From contig JAEYNS010000060.1 of NCBI GenBank assembly GCA_023412435.1, positions 1-22,135 of the forward strand: a stretch of DNA of 22,135 nt, in the 5' to 3' direction. The notes under the pieces are model-generated. The model had not been told where the DNA came from. It made no database searches and saw nothing but the letters and a program-made list of their open reading frames with translations. Position 1 is the first letter of the stretch; each line of letters starts with the position of its first letter. The position numbers were made by a program, and so were the translations under genes. This document shows positions 14,967 to 22,135 of this stretch, piece after piece. The stretch comes from Actinomycetes bacterium (GTDB taxonomy: Bacteria; Actinomycetota; Actinomycetes; Propionibacteriales; Propionibacteriaceae).

Positions 14967-15496
14967 CTGTGCTCCCTCCTGTCACCCTGCCTATGTCCGC
15001 CGGCCGCGGTGGTCTTTCCGAGTTCCTCCCGCAACCGGCGTTTGGCGCGGTGCAGCCGGATTGCCGCGGCGTTCGGGCTCACCCCGAGGACGGTGGCGAT
15101 CTCGCCGGTGTCGAGTTGCTCCCAGGCCCACAGCCGCAGTACCTCGGCGTCGTCCTTCCGCAGCCTGGCGAAAGCCTCGTGGAGGGCGGCGTGGTCGGGG
15201 TCGTCGGCAGGGCCCTGCACCACCTGCGGCCGCTCGAGAGCACGCAACCGCCCGACCAGGCGTCCCCGGCGCCGCCGCGCCCGCTCGGCGTTGGCGAGGC
15301 AGTTGCGGGCGACCACGTACACCCACGGCAGCGGGTCTGCCGGCAGGTCGTCCACCCGTCGCCAGCAGACCATCAGCACCTCGGCGAAGGCCTCCTCGGC
15401 AGTGTCGGCGTCGGTTCGTCGGGCGAGGTAGCGGCGCACCGGTTCGGCGACCTCGCGCACGAAGGCGTCGAAGCTGCGCTGGTCGATTCCCGGCAC
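14963..15496 (-). CDS. ECF RNA polymerase sigma factor (sigma-70 family)
   Basis: A 177-residue sigma factor with only regions 2 and 4. Region 2 spans about 8-75 (FDAFVREV...AEEAFAEVLMVCWRRVDDLP...PWVYVVARNCLANAERARRR). Region 4 spans about 103-158, with the recognition helix-turn-helix at 129-150 (TGEIATVLGVSPNAAAIRLHRAKRRL). The frame stays open well upstream, but GTG 15496 has GGAGG (15505-15509) at 8 bases, and homology begins right after it. GTG 15505 overlaps the ribosome site and is less likely. It is translationally coupled to the membrane protein downstream and divergent from the aldo/keto reductase. ECF factors often control their own promoter. A GTGAAAC heptamer lies at 15535-15541, but its spacing to the start is poor. 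Confidence 0.9.
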   Translation of the reverse strand: MPGIDQRSFDAFVREVAEPVRRYLARRTDADTAEEAFAEVLMVCWRRVDDLPADPLPWVYVVARNCLANAERARRRRGRLVGRLRALERPQVVQGPADDPDHAALHEAFARLRKDDAEVLRLWAWEQLDTGEIATVLGVSPNAAAIRLHRAKRRLREELGKTTAAGGHRQGDRREHR

Positions 15497-15617
15497 GGTG
15501 CTCACCTCCCCACATGTCCGGCTCCACCCCGGATGTTTCACCCGTTCCCGACAGCCTGCAAGCCGCCGCGCACGCCCGACGTGCCAGACTGCTGAACCGG
15601 AGAGAAGGAGTAGAACC

Positions 15618-16607
15618 ATGCAGCAGCGACCCCTCGGCCGGACCGGACGCCAGGTTTCCGCGATCGGGCTCGGCACCTGGCAGCTCGGTGCGGACTGGGG
15701 AGCGGTGGATCCGTCCGACGCCCGGGACGTGCTGGTCGCGTCGGCGTCCGACGGCGTGACCCTGTTCGACACCGCCGACGTTTACGGTGACGGCCGCTCC
15801 GAGAGCTTCATCGGCGAGTTCCTGACCGGTCGTCCCGGGCACGGCGTGACGGTCGCCACCAAGATGGGACGCCGGGTCGCCCAGGAGGCGGCGAACTACA
15901 CCCCCGAGAACTTCAGGGCGTGGACCGCCAGGTCACGGGCGAACCTTCGGGTGGAGACCCTCGACCTGGTCCAGCTGCACTGCCCGCCGACCGAGGTGAT
16001 CACCGACGACACCACCTACCAGGCACTGGACGCGCTGGTCGACGACGGCGTCATCGCTGCTTACGGCGTGTCGGTGGAAACCTGCGCCCAGGCGCTGGCG
16101 GCGATCGACCACGGCGTCACGAACGTGCAGATCATCCTCAACCCGTTCCGGCTCAAGCCGCTCGACGAGGTACTGCCGGCGGCGCAGGCGGCGGGGGTGG
16201 CGATCTTCGCCCGGGTGCCGCTGGCCTCCGGGTTGCTGTCGGGCCGCTACACCCGCCAGACCCGGTTCCCCTCCAACGACCACCGCACCTACAACCGGCA
16301 CGGCGAGTCCTTCGACCGCGGCGAGACCTTCTCCGGCGTCGACTTCGAGGTGGGGCTCGCGGCCGCTGCCGACCTGGCACAGGCCCTGCCGCCTGAGGTG
16401 TCGTTGCCGGCCGCCACCCTGGCCTGGATCGCGTCCCGGCCCGGGGTGACCTCGGTCATCCCTGGTGCCCGCAACGCGGCGCAGGCCAGCGCCAACGCTG
16501 CCGCGGGCGCGCTGCTCGACGGCGACTTCGACCTGGCAGGCTTCGACGCGAAGGTGCAGGAGGTCTACGACGCCCGGCTGCGCGCGGCCGTCCACCACCT
16601 CTGGTAG
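15618..16607 (+). CDS. Aldo/keto reductase
   Basis: A 329-residue NADPH-dependent reductase of the AKR superfamily. It begins MQQRPLGRTGRQVSAIGLGTWQ, the typical opening of this group, and the catalytic tetrad is complete: D51 and Y56 (DTADVYGDG), K82 (VATKMG) and H121 (QLHCPP). The C-terminal cofactor region has GVTSVIPGARNAAQ. ATG 15618 is preceded by AAGGAG at 7 bases. It is a single gene, divergent from the ECF sigma factor with about 120 bases between starts, and converges on the GNAT gene with 7 bases between stops. The substrate is unknown. The divergent arrangement makes it a plausible target of the neighbouring sigma factor, but no matching promoter was found. Confidence 0.9.
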   Translation: MQQRPLGRTGRQVSAIGLGTWQLGADWGAVDPSDARDVLVASASDGVTLFDTADVYGDGRSESFIGEFLTGRPGHGVTVATKMGRRVAQEAANYTPENFRAWTARSRANLRVETLDLVQLHCPPTEVITDDTTYQALDALVDDGVIAAYGVSVETCAQALAAIDHGVTNVQIILNPFRLKPLDEVLPAAQAAGVAIFARVPLASGLLSGRYTRQTRFPSNDHRTYNRHGESFDRGETFSGVDFEVGLAAAADLAQALPPEVSLPAATLAWIASRPGVTSVIPGARNAAQASANAAAGALLDGDFDLAGFDAKVQEVYDARLRAAVHHLW

Positions 16608-16614
16608 GGGCGGG

Positions 16615-17520
16615 CTACGCCAGCGCGGTCAGGTCGGCTGCCCGGTTGACCCAGGTCGAGGTCACCACCATGCCCACCTTCTGGTAGAGGCCGAGCGCCC
16701 CGGTGCGCGAGTCGGTGCTCAGCTCGGCGACCACCCCGCCGTGCCGGCGTCCGGTGGCGAAGGCATCGACCAGCAGCGCCTGCGCCAGGCCACGGCCCCG
16801 CAGGTCGCGACGCACGGCCAGCCTGGCGACGTAGGTGACCTCGCCCGCCAGCTGGAGCACCGCGACCCCGCCCACCGCACCCGCCGGGTCGACTACCACG
16901 CGCAGCTGCCACGGCTCGAACCCAGGGCGCTGCAGGACGGCGGCAGTGAAGTCCTCGAAGGACTCCCGCGGCCGCACCGACCATTCCAGGAAGGCGTCCT
17001 CCAGCACGTCGTGGACGGCGGGCAGCTCGTCGGCCCGCGCCTGCCGCAGCGAGAACCCGTCCGGCAGGTCGCGGTCGGGGATCTCCTGGCCGGGGGGCAG
17101 CTGCAGCACCCAGCTCTGCCAGCGGACGCGGTAGCCCAGCGCCGCCATCAGCCGGTCGCCGGGGGAACCCTGGGGCGTCGGCATGCCCACCTCGCGCGAC
17201 CCCACCCGCCGGCCGAGGTCACGCAGCCAGGCCGCCAGCCAGGTGCCGATACCGCGGCCCCGCCAGTCGGGGTGGACGGCGGCGTCGGCCCGGTCGGCGC
17301 CCATCAGCTCGGCGTACCCGATCAGCCGCTCGCCGTCCAGCACCCCGATCGACCGCTCGGTGAGGTTGTGGCTCGGCTTCGACCAGTCGGCCACGATGTC
17401 GGCCTCCTCGATCTCCACCGAGCCGAGGTCGGCCAACTCCTGGGCCGCCATCAGTTCGTGGACAGCACGGGCATCGGCACGGGTCAGCGGCCGCGTCACG
17501 AGGCCATCGGGAAGGACCAT
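16615..17520 (-). CDS. Tandem-domain GNAT family acetyltransferase
   Basis: A 301-residue protein with two GNAT domains. Domain 1 (about 7-140) has the acetyl-CoA loop VHPDWRGRGIG at 82-92. Domain 2 (about 155-295) has VRRDLRGRGLA at 236-246 followed by LYQKVGM at 279-285. Two GNAT domains in about 300 residues is also the architecture of mycothiol synthase MshD, and this organism group makes mycothiol. The motifs seen are generic, however, so I do not assign mshD. The ATG at 17520 has no clear ribosome site. The gene follows the MFS transporter by 34 bases in the same direction and is probably in one transcript with it. Confidence 0.82.
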   Translation of the reverse strand: MVLPDGLVTRPLTRADARAVHELMAAQELADLGSVEIEEADIVADWSKPSHNLTERSIGVLDGERLIGYAELMGADRADAAVHPDWRGRGIGTWLAAWLRDLGRRVGSREVGMPTPQGSPGDRLMAALGYRVRWQSWVLQLPPGQEIPDRDLPDGFSLRQARADELPAVHDVLEDAFLEWSVRPRESFEDFTAAVLQRPGFEPWQLRVVVDPAGAVGGVAVLQLAGEVTYVARLAVRRDLRGRGLAQALLVDAFATGRRHGGVVAELSTDSRTGALGLYQKVGMVVTSTWVNRAADLTALA

Positions 17521-17554
17521 CCGGCCATGCTGCCACAGCGTCGCCGTGGCGTGC

Positions 17555-18784
17555 TCAGGCTGCGGTGGTGACCGCCTCGTCGGCCGGGTGGCCCAGCCGC
17601 CGGAGCACAGCGAAGGAGGTAGCGGCGATCACGGCGGCGATCGCCGCAGCAACCACCACCACCACGAACCCGCCGTGGTAGCCGCCGGCGTCGATCGCCG
17701 ACCCGGCGAGGCTGGAGCCGATGGCCACGCCGATACCGATGCCGGTGCCCATCCAGGCCAGGCCCTCGGTCAGCCGTTCGGGTGGCGCCAGCTGACCGAT
17801 CAGGGTGTTGCCGTTGATCAGGGTCGGCGCGATAGTGACGCCGACCGCCAGCCCGACGATGCCGAGGAACAGGACGCTGTCCACGGCGAGCAGGCCGAGG
17901 CTGGCCACCAGCAGGCCCAGCACGCCGACCAGGAAGCGCAGGGGGAGGGGAGATCCCCACAGCCGGGACCCGTACGCGAAGCCTGCGATCGCCGACCCGA
18001 GCGAGAACACGGCGAGCACGAGGCCGGCGGCGGTCCGGGCGTCGAAGGCCGTGGCAGCCGCGACGACGCTGATGTCGATGGCACCGAAGACCGCGCCGAT
18101 CAGCAGGTTCACCCCGACCACCGCACCGACTCCGGGAACCAGCAGCACGAAGCGTTCCCGCAGGCCGCGGCCCGCGGTGGCCGGACGTGGCAGCACCGGG
18201 GGCTCGGTGGCCCGCTGGGAGTAGAACAGGGCGGCGCCGAGCAGCGAGAGCACCACGGGCAGGACCAGCCCGGCGGCCGGGTGGACGAGGGTCGACAGCG
18301 CGGTGGCGACGACCGGCCCGACCACGAAGGTGATCTCGTCGAGGGTGGACTCCAGCGAGAACGCGGTGTGCAGCTGCCGGTGGTCGGTGGTGACGTGATT
18401 CCAGCGGGCACGGACCAGCGCACCCGGCGCACCGCCCGTGGCCCCGCTGAGCATCGCGGGCAGGAACAGGGTCCAGACCGGGAGCTGGGCGACGGCGAAG
18501 ACCACGAGCAGGGTCAGGCTCGCGGCGCTCACCAGCACCGCCGGTACCATCACGCGGCGCTGACCGAACCTGTCGACGAGGTTCGACAGCGCGGCGGTGC
18601 CGACCGCCCAGCAGAAGGCGTTGGCAGCTGCGAGCGCGCCGGCAAGCTCGTAACTGCCGTACAGGCCGGAGACCATCAGGACGAGGCCGATGCCCATCAT
18701 CGCGCCGCCGGAGCGGGCCAGCAGGCCGGCTGAGGAGAACTGCCAGGCGCCCGGAATCCGAAGGATGTCGAGGTACGAGCGCAT
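17555..18784 (-). CDS. Major facilitator superfamily (MFS) transporter
   Basis: A 409-residue polytopic membrane protein, the right size for a 12-helix MFS carrier. The start MRSYLDILRIPGAWQFSSAGLL is typical of actinobacterial MFS proteins. The loop between helices 2 and 3 has the degenerate motif A segment NLVDRFGQRRVM. ATG 18784 is preferred to the upstream GTG 18823, because the extra 13 residues (SGQGAPACENER) are not membrane-like and lack a ribosome site. The substrate cannot be told, and efflux is most common for this type. It is followed closely by the GNAT gene. The two may act together, for example modifying and exporting a compound, but that is only inference. Confidence 0.85.
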   Translation of the reverse strand: MRSYLDILRIPGAWQFSSAGLLARSGGAMMGIGLVLMVSGLYGSYELAGALAAANAFCWAVGTAALSNLVDRFGQRRVMVPAVLVSAASLTLLVVFAVAQLPVWTLFLPAMLSGATGGAPGALVRARWNHVTTDHRQLHTAFSLESTLDEITFVVGPVVATALSTLVHPAAGLVLPVVLSLLGAALFYSQRATEPPVLPRPATAGRGLRERFVLLVPGVGAVVGVNLLIGAVFGAIDISVVAAATAFDARTAAGLVLAVFSLGSAIAGFAYGSRLWGSPLPLRFLVGVLGLLVASLGLLAVDSVLFLGIVGLAVGVTIAPTLINGNTLIGQLAPPERLTEGLAWMGTGIGIGVAIGSSLAGSAIDAGGYHGGFVVVVVAAAIAAVIAATSFAVLRRLGHPADEAVTTAA

Positions 18785-18826
18785 CCGCTCATTCTCGCAC
18801 GCCGGGGCGCCCTGCCCTGACACGAT

Positions 18827-19648
18827 TCAACCTACGAGCGCCGCCGATCGCTCCCACAGGGCCGCGGCCAGCGCCGGATCGTCCGCCTGCGGGTTCGTCC
18901 GCGCCTCCCGCCGCCGGTAGAAGTACCGGCCGGAAGGGAAGTCGACCCCCGGCGTCGCCTCGGCGAGGAAGACCAGGGTGTCGGCGCCGGTGTCGGCCGA
19001 GGCGAACAGCAGCTTCGCCAGCGGCCAGCGATACGCCCAGGCAACGGGGCCGCGCTCGGTGGTGGCGAACCGGGAGGCGATCACCCCGGGGTGGAACGCG
19101 GCCGAAGCCAGCCCCTGGGCGCCGTAGCGGCGGTCCAGCTCCCTGGTGTGCAGTACCTGGGCGAGCTTGCTGTCGCTGTAGGCGCGCATCATGCGGTAGC
19201 GCCGGGCGTTGTCGAGGTCTGCCAGGTCGATCCGGCCGCCGTGGTGGGCACCGCTGGAGGTGGCGATCACGGTCGCCCGACTGGCCAGCAGGGTGGGCAG
19301 CAGCAGGTCGGTCAGCAGGAAGGGCGCCAGGTGGTTGACCTGGAAGGTCAGCTCGTGACCGTCCTCCGTCACCCTGCGACGCGAGGTGGCGAGACCGGCG
19401 TTGTTGGCCAGCACGTCGATGCGGGGGTAGTGCCGCAGCAGGTCAGCGGCGAGCCGGCGGACCTGGGCCAGGCTGGCGAAGTCGGCGATCCGGTGGTCGG
19501 CGCCCAGTTCGTCGGCGACCGCCGCCGTCCGTTCCGGGGAGCGGCCCACCACGACGACCTGGTGGCCGTCCCGGGCGAGGCGGCGAGCGGCAGCCTCGCC
19601 GATGCCGCCGCTGGCCCCGGTGATGATGATGACCCTGGACTCGGCCAC
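18827..19648 (-). CDS. SDR family oxidoreductase, retinol dehydrogenase-like
   Basis: A 273-residue short-chain dehydrogenase with TGASGGIGE at 10-18, NNAG at 82-85, S131/S132, and the catalytic Y157-x3-K161 (YSDSK). The pattern V-N-H-L-A-P-F-L-L-T at 104-113 followed by Y-S-D-S-K is typical of the retinol dehydrogenase/WW-oxidoreductase-like group. It is soluble, uses NADP(H) by the R36 in VVGRS, and has an unknown substrate. The GTG at 19648 has no Shine-Dalgarno and begins 15 bases after the stop of the PNPOx-like gene, so it probably depends on translation from upstream. The other SDR in the window (1921-2793) belongs to a different subgroup. Confidence 0.87.
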   Translation of the reverse strand: MAESRVIIITGASGGIGEAAARRLARDGHQVVVVGRSPERTAAVADELGADHRIADFASLAQVRRLAADLLRHYPRIDVLANNAGLATSRRRVTEDGHELTFQVNHLAPFLLTDLLLPTLLASRATVIATSSGAHHGGRIDLADLDNARRYRMMRAYSDSKLAQVLHTRELDRRYGAQGLASAAFHPGVIASRFATTERGPVAWAYRWPLAKLLFASADTGADTLVFLAEATPGVDFPSGRYFYRRREARTNPQADDPALAAALWERSAALVG

Positions 19649-19663
19649 GGGCGGTTCGGTCGG

Positions 19664-20131
19664 CTAGAGGTCGACTGCGCCGTGTTCGCCGCTGGCAGGC
19701 GGGTCACCGGTGACGGCAGCCTTGGCCAGCCCGAGCACGCGCATGACGGGGTTCCCGCCGTCCCAGTACTCACCTGTGCGGACGGTGACGTCGAGGATCA
19801 CGTTCTCGGGATCCTCCGGCTCCCCGGCGTACGCCTGGGTGAGACGGTCCCACAGCTCGCGCTTGGCCTGCAGATCGCGGTCGACGCTGCCGGTGCCCGA
19901 GAAGGACAGGTAGGTCCCGCCGTCCATGATGGAAAGGTTGACCTGCTGCCCCTCAGCCTGGGCTGTGACCTCGTTGGACTCCTGGGTGATGAACCGGAAC
20001 ACCCAGTCGTCGTTCTCCTGGATGGTCATCGGGCGGCTCACCAATGAGCCGTCGTCGGCGACGGTGGTGAGCATCGCGAAGCGTTGCCCGGCCACCAGCT
20101 TGCGGAGTTCCTCGGCGTGTTCGGTGGTCAT
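19664..20131 (-). CDS. Pyridoxamine 5'-phosphate oxidase-like general stress protein
   Basis: A 155-residue split-barrel flavin-binding protein of the 'general stress protein 26' group: FAMLTTVADDGSLVSRPMTIQE near 18-39, WVFRFITQESNEVTAQAE, VNLSIMDGGTYLSFSGTG, and the late EYWDGG. These proteins bind FMN or FAD, but most have no proven reaction, and pyridoxamine phosphate is unlikely to be the substrate. The ATG at 20131 has GGAAGGGG at good spacing. A possible -10 (TAGGCT, 20164-20169 on the minus strand) lies in the shared region with the SOS promoter. It heads a minus-strand set with the SDR and perhaps the MFS and GNAT genes. Confidence 0.87.
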   Translation of the reverse strand: MTTEHAEELRKLVAGQRFAMLTTVADDGSLVSRPMTIQENDDWVFRFITQESNEVTAQAEGQQVNLSIMDGGTYLSFSGTGSVDRDLQAKRELWDRLTQAYAGEPEDPENVILDVTVRTGEYWDGGNPVMRVLGLAKAAVTGDPPASGEHGAVDL

Positions 20132-20207
20132 CCATGACCCCTTCCGGTTGGTCGCGAGTCTTCAGCCTAGGAACGCCGTCCAAACCGGACGGGGGTACCT
20201 CGCGACC

Positions 20208-20236
20208 TTGACTGATTCGAACAGACGTTCGAAGAT
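20208..20236 (+). promoter_or_regulatory. Promoter of imuA'-imuB, leaderless
   Basis: TTGACT (20208-20213) is a good -35. At 17 bases the -10 would be GAAGAT (20231-20236), a weak match. Transcription would start near 20243, which is exactly the GTG start codon, and no Shine-Dalgarno precedes that codon. The LexA box covers the spacer and the edge of the -10, as expected for a repressed SOS promoter. Confidence 0.6.
20217..20232. promoter_or_regulatory. LexA-binding site (SOS box)
   Basis: TCGAAC-AGAC-GTTCGA is a perfect match to the actinobacterial LexA consensus TCGAAC-N4-GTTCGA. One further base pair each side extends the palindrome to 18 bases (20216-20233). It lies between -35 and -10 of the imuA' promoter, so LexA should block transcription until DNA damage. 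The divergent PNPOx-like gene starts 85 bases away and could also be affected. Confidence 0.93.
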
Positions 20237-20242
20237 GGATGG

Positions 20243-20911
20243 GTGTCAGTAGCTGCCGAACTGCCCGCGGGTGAGGTCCTGCAGCAGCTGCGCGCCCGGA
20301 CGGCCCCGGCCAGGGCCCAGCACCTCGTCCCCGTCCCTGTACCGCTGGCGCGGCTCCTGCCGGAGGGCGGCCTGCGGCCCGGTTCCGCCTATTCGGTAGC
20401 AGGGGGAGCGCTGCTGCTCGCGCTGCTCGCCGAACCGTCGGCAGCCGGGTCGTGGTGCGGCGTGGTGGGGATCCCCGAGTTGGGGACGGAGGCTGCCCGC
20501 AGCGCCGGGGTGGCGCTGGACCGGCTGGCTCTCGTGCCTCACCCGGGTGAGCGCTGGTTGTCGGTGGTGGCTGCCCTCGCCGAGGTGCTGCCGGTGGTCG
20601 CCGTCCGGCCGGGTTCCAGGGTGCGGGAGGCCGACGCCGCCCGGCTGGCAGCCCGGCTGCGGGAGCGGTCCACAGTCCTGCTGGTGTGCGGTGACTGGCC
20701 CCGCGTCGAGGCCTCCCTCGGCCTGCGGGATGGCCGCTGGGCCGGCCTCGGGCAGGGCCACGGCCACCTGTCCGGACGCGAGGTCGAGGTGGCTGTCACC
20801 AGCCGTCGCACCCCGGCGCCGCGTACCGTCCGGCTGCGGCTGCCCGACCACACCGGACGGTTGTCGGTTCCTGTCCCGACCGCTGCGACGGGACTGAGGG
20901 CGGCGGGCTGA
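20243..20911 (+). CDS. imuA': ImuA'-like SOS mutagenesis protein (degenerate RecA fold)
   Basis: A 222-residue protein corresponding to mycobacterial ImuA', the accessory factor that works with ImuB and DnaE2 in SOS-induced mutagenic repair. It has a RecA-like core in which the P-loop is replaced by LRPGSAYSVAGGALLLALLAE (44-64), so ATP binding is doubtful. VGIPELGTEAARSAGVALDRLALVPHP (75-101) and a STVLLVCGDWPRVEASLGLR block (143-162) follow, both typical of the family. GTG 20243 is chosen because it coincides with the predicted transcription start and follows the LexA box directly; ATGs at 20235 and 20239 are out of frame. The stop TGA shares its A with the ATG of imuB. The identification rests on order, SOS control and overall pattern. 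Confidence 0.85.
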   Translation: MSVAAELPAGEVLQQLRARTAPARAQHLVPVPVPLARLLPEGGLRPGSAYSVAGGALLLALLAEPSAAGSWCGVVGIPELGTEAARSAGVALDRLALVPHPGERWLSVVAALAEVLPVVAVRPGSRVREADAARLAARLRERSTVLLVCGDWPRVEASLGLRDGRWAGLGQGHGHLSGREVEVAVTSRRTPAPRTVRLRLPDHTGRLSVPVPTAATGLRAAG

Positions 20912-22135
20912 TGCCCGCCGTGGTGGCACCCACGCGGTGCCTCGTCCTGTGGTTCCCCGACTGGCCGGTGACCGCCTGGCAGCGAGCAGAGGACGTGCCG
21001 GCAGCCGGCCCGCTCGCGATCGTGGAGGCCAACCAGGTGCTCGCCTGCTCTGCCGCCGCCCACGCCGAGGGCGTCCACGCCGGGCAGCGTCGCCGCGAGG
21101 CCCAGTCCCGGTGCCCCGACCTGACGGTGGTGGCTGCCGACCCGGTCCGCGACGAGCGGCAGTTCGCCCCGTTGGTCGACAGAGTCGAGCAGGTGGCCCC
21201 CGGGGTGCAGGTGATCCGCCCGGGCCTGGCCACCCTGCGGGTGCGCGGCCCGGCCAGGTACTACGGCGGGGAGCCTCAGGCGGCCGCGGCCGTGCTCGGC
21301 TCGGTCGGCGAACTCGGTATCCCCGATGGCCGCGCCGGCATCGCCGACGGCATCTTCACCGCCGAGCAGGCAGCCTATGACGCCGACCCGGTGCTGGTGG
21401 TGCCGCCCGGTGCTGCTGCCGACTATCTGGCCCGCTGCCGGTCAGCCGGCTGGGCGACCCCGACCTGGTCGGGTTGTTGCCCCGGTTGGGGATCCGCAGG
21501 CTCGGCGACTTCGCGGCGCTGGACGCGGGCAGCGTCCGCGACCGGTTCGGCGAGCGCGGTGTGCGGTTGCACGCCCTGGCCGGCGGGCTGGACTCGCGTC
21601 CGGTGACGGCCAGGGTCCCCCCACCGGTATTGACGCGGCAGGTCGGCTTCGAGCCGCCGCTGACCCTCGTCGAGCAGGTCGCGTTCAGCGTCAGGGCGAC
21701 GGCTGAGGAGTTCATAGCGGGCCTGGCTGCCGCCAACCTCGTCTGCACCGAGTTGCTGGTGCACCTGACCGCCGAGGAGGGGGAGCACAGCGAGCGGGTC
21801 TGGCTGCACCCAGCCTGCTTCGACGCTGCGGCGGTGGTGGACAGGGTGCGCTGGCAACTCCAGGCAGCTGCCGGCACCACCATCGGCAGTGGCGTGGTGC
21901 GGGTCCGGCTGGAACCGGTGGCGGTGGACGGGCTGGCCGGCCACTCCCCGGGGCTGTTCGGCCCCGGCGCCGACGAGAAGGTGCACCACGTGCTGTCGCG
22001 GGTGCAGGCGATGCTCGGGCACGAGGGCGTCCTCACCCCGGTGGTCGGCGGCGGCCGGTGGCTGGCGGAGCGGCAGGTGCTGGTGCCCTGGGGTGACCGT
22101 GCGGTGCTGCCGCAGCCGGCCGACCGGCCCTGGCC
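20911..22135 (+). pseudogene. imuB: ImuB Y-family polymerase-like protein, one-base frameshift, truncated by window edge
   Basis: Begins MPAVVAPTRCLVLWFPDWPV, the typical ImuB opening in which the catalytic D-x-D of Y-family polymerases is replaced, so it is an inactive polymerase fold acting as adaptor. RPGLATLRVRGPARYYGGE (103-121) also lacks the catalytic acids. The frame goes well to L173-A174 (about 21432), then gives nonsense and stops at 21606. From about 21435 the expected sequence resumes in another frame: LPVSRLGDPDLVGLLPRLGIRRLGDFAALD, then GFEPPLTLVEQVAF, and stays open to the edge at 22135. Adding one C to the run at 21431-21433 restores a continuous protein (LAPLPVSRLG). Either the gene is broken or the base was lost in sequencing. 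The ATG overlaps the imuA' stop by one base. dnaE2 is not in the window. Confidence 0.85.
21427..21440 (+). other. Frameshift site in imuB
   Basis: The sequence ctggcccgctgccg reads L-A-R-C in the upstream frame, but the family pattern calls for L-A-P-L-P, which needs ctg-gcc-ccg-ctg-ccg. Exactly one C is missing from a run of C. No slippery heptamer of a programmed frameshift is visible. Confidence 0.8.

Noticed and set aside
15513..15541. GTGAAAC as -35 of an autoregulated ECF promoter
   Set aside because: With usual spacing the transcript would begin inside the ribosome site of the sigma gene, and the -10 (GACATG) is not convincing.
20193..20198. GGGTAC on the plus strand before imuA' as another SigB-type -10
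   Set aside because: No GNNT stands 14-16 bases upstream, and the SOS promoter explains the gene better.
1..22135. tRNA, rRNA, CRISPR arrays, insertion sequences, phage or attachment sites
   Set aside because: None seen on either strand by eye; the gaps are short and coding is continuous. A tool-based scan (tRNAscan-SE, Infernal) would be needed for proof.

Overview
The window is GC-rich DNA from an actinobacterium, most likely a member of the Propionibacteriales. The evidence is dense high-GC coding with GTG starts and 4-bp stop/start overlaps, an actinobacterial LexA box (TCGAAC-N4-GTTCGA) ahead of an imuA'-imuB pair, and an ECF sigma factor. The pyruvate:ferredoxin oxidoreductase suggests a facultative or anaerobic lifestyle. 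The genus cannot be fixed from the sequence alone.

Layout. Positions 1-3464 look like a stress/accessory block: a membrane-anchored coiled-coil protein cut by the window edge, a 72-residue protein with a 10-residue tandem repeat, a two-gene operon (YqcI/YcgG-type haem N-hydroxylase plus a DUF1989 protein), and a coupled SRPBCC-SDR pair. Four transcription units here have GGGTAY hexamers placed like -10 elements of a SigB/SigF-type stress sigma factor. Positions 3635-6515 run on the plus strand: a GH51 alpha-L-arabinofuranosidase, a universal-stress-like protein, and two overlapping fluoride-channel genes. Positions 6526-14186 are a minus-strand two-gene operon: an unusually long (1643 aa) pyruvate:ferredoxin oxidoreductase and a 910-aa flavoprotein joining an NfnB/GltD-like and an NfnA-like part. 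Together they could oxidise pyruvate and pass electrons to NAD(P). Positions 14349-15496 hold an ECF sigma factor and a membrane protein that may be its partner, divergent from an aldo/keto reductase (15618-16607). Positions 16615-20131 are minus-strand genes: a tandem GNAT acetyltransferase, an MFS transporter, an SDR and a PNPOx-like general stress protein. From 20208 to the right edge lies the SOS mutagenesis pair imuA'-imuB, with a perfect LexA box and an apparently leaderless start. imuB carries a one-base frameshift near 21431 and runs off the window.

The most interesting candidates are the YqcI/YcgG-DUF1989 pair, both from families tied to guanidino chemistry, and the enlarged PFOR with its dedicated fused reductase. 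I saw no tRNA, rRNA, CRISPR array or insertion sequence. No gene-free stretch exceeds about 170 bases.
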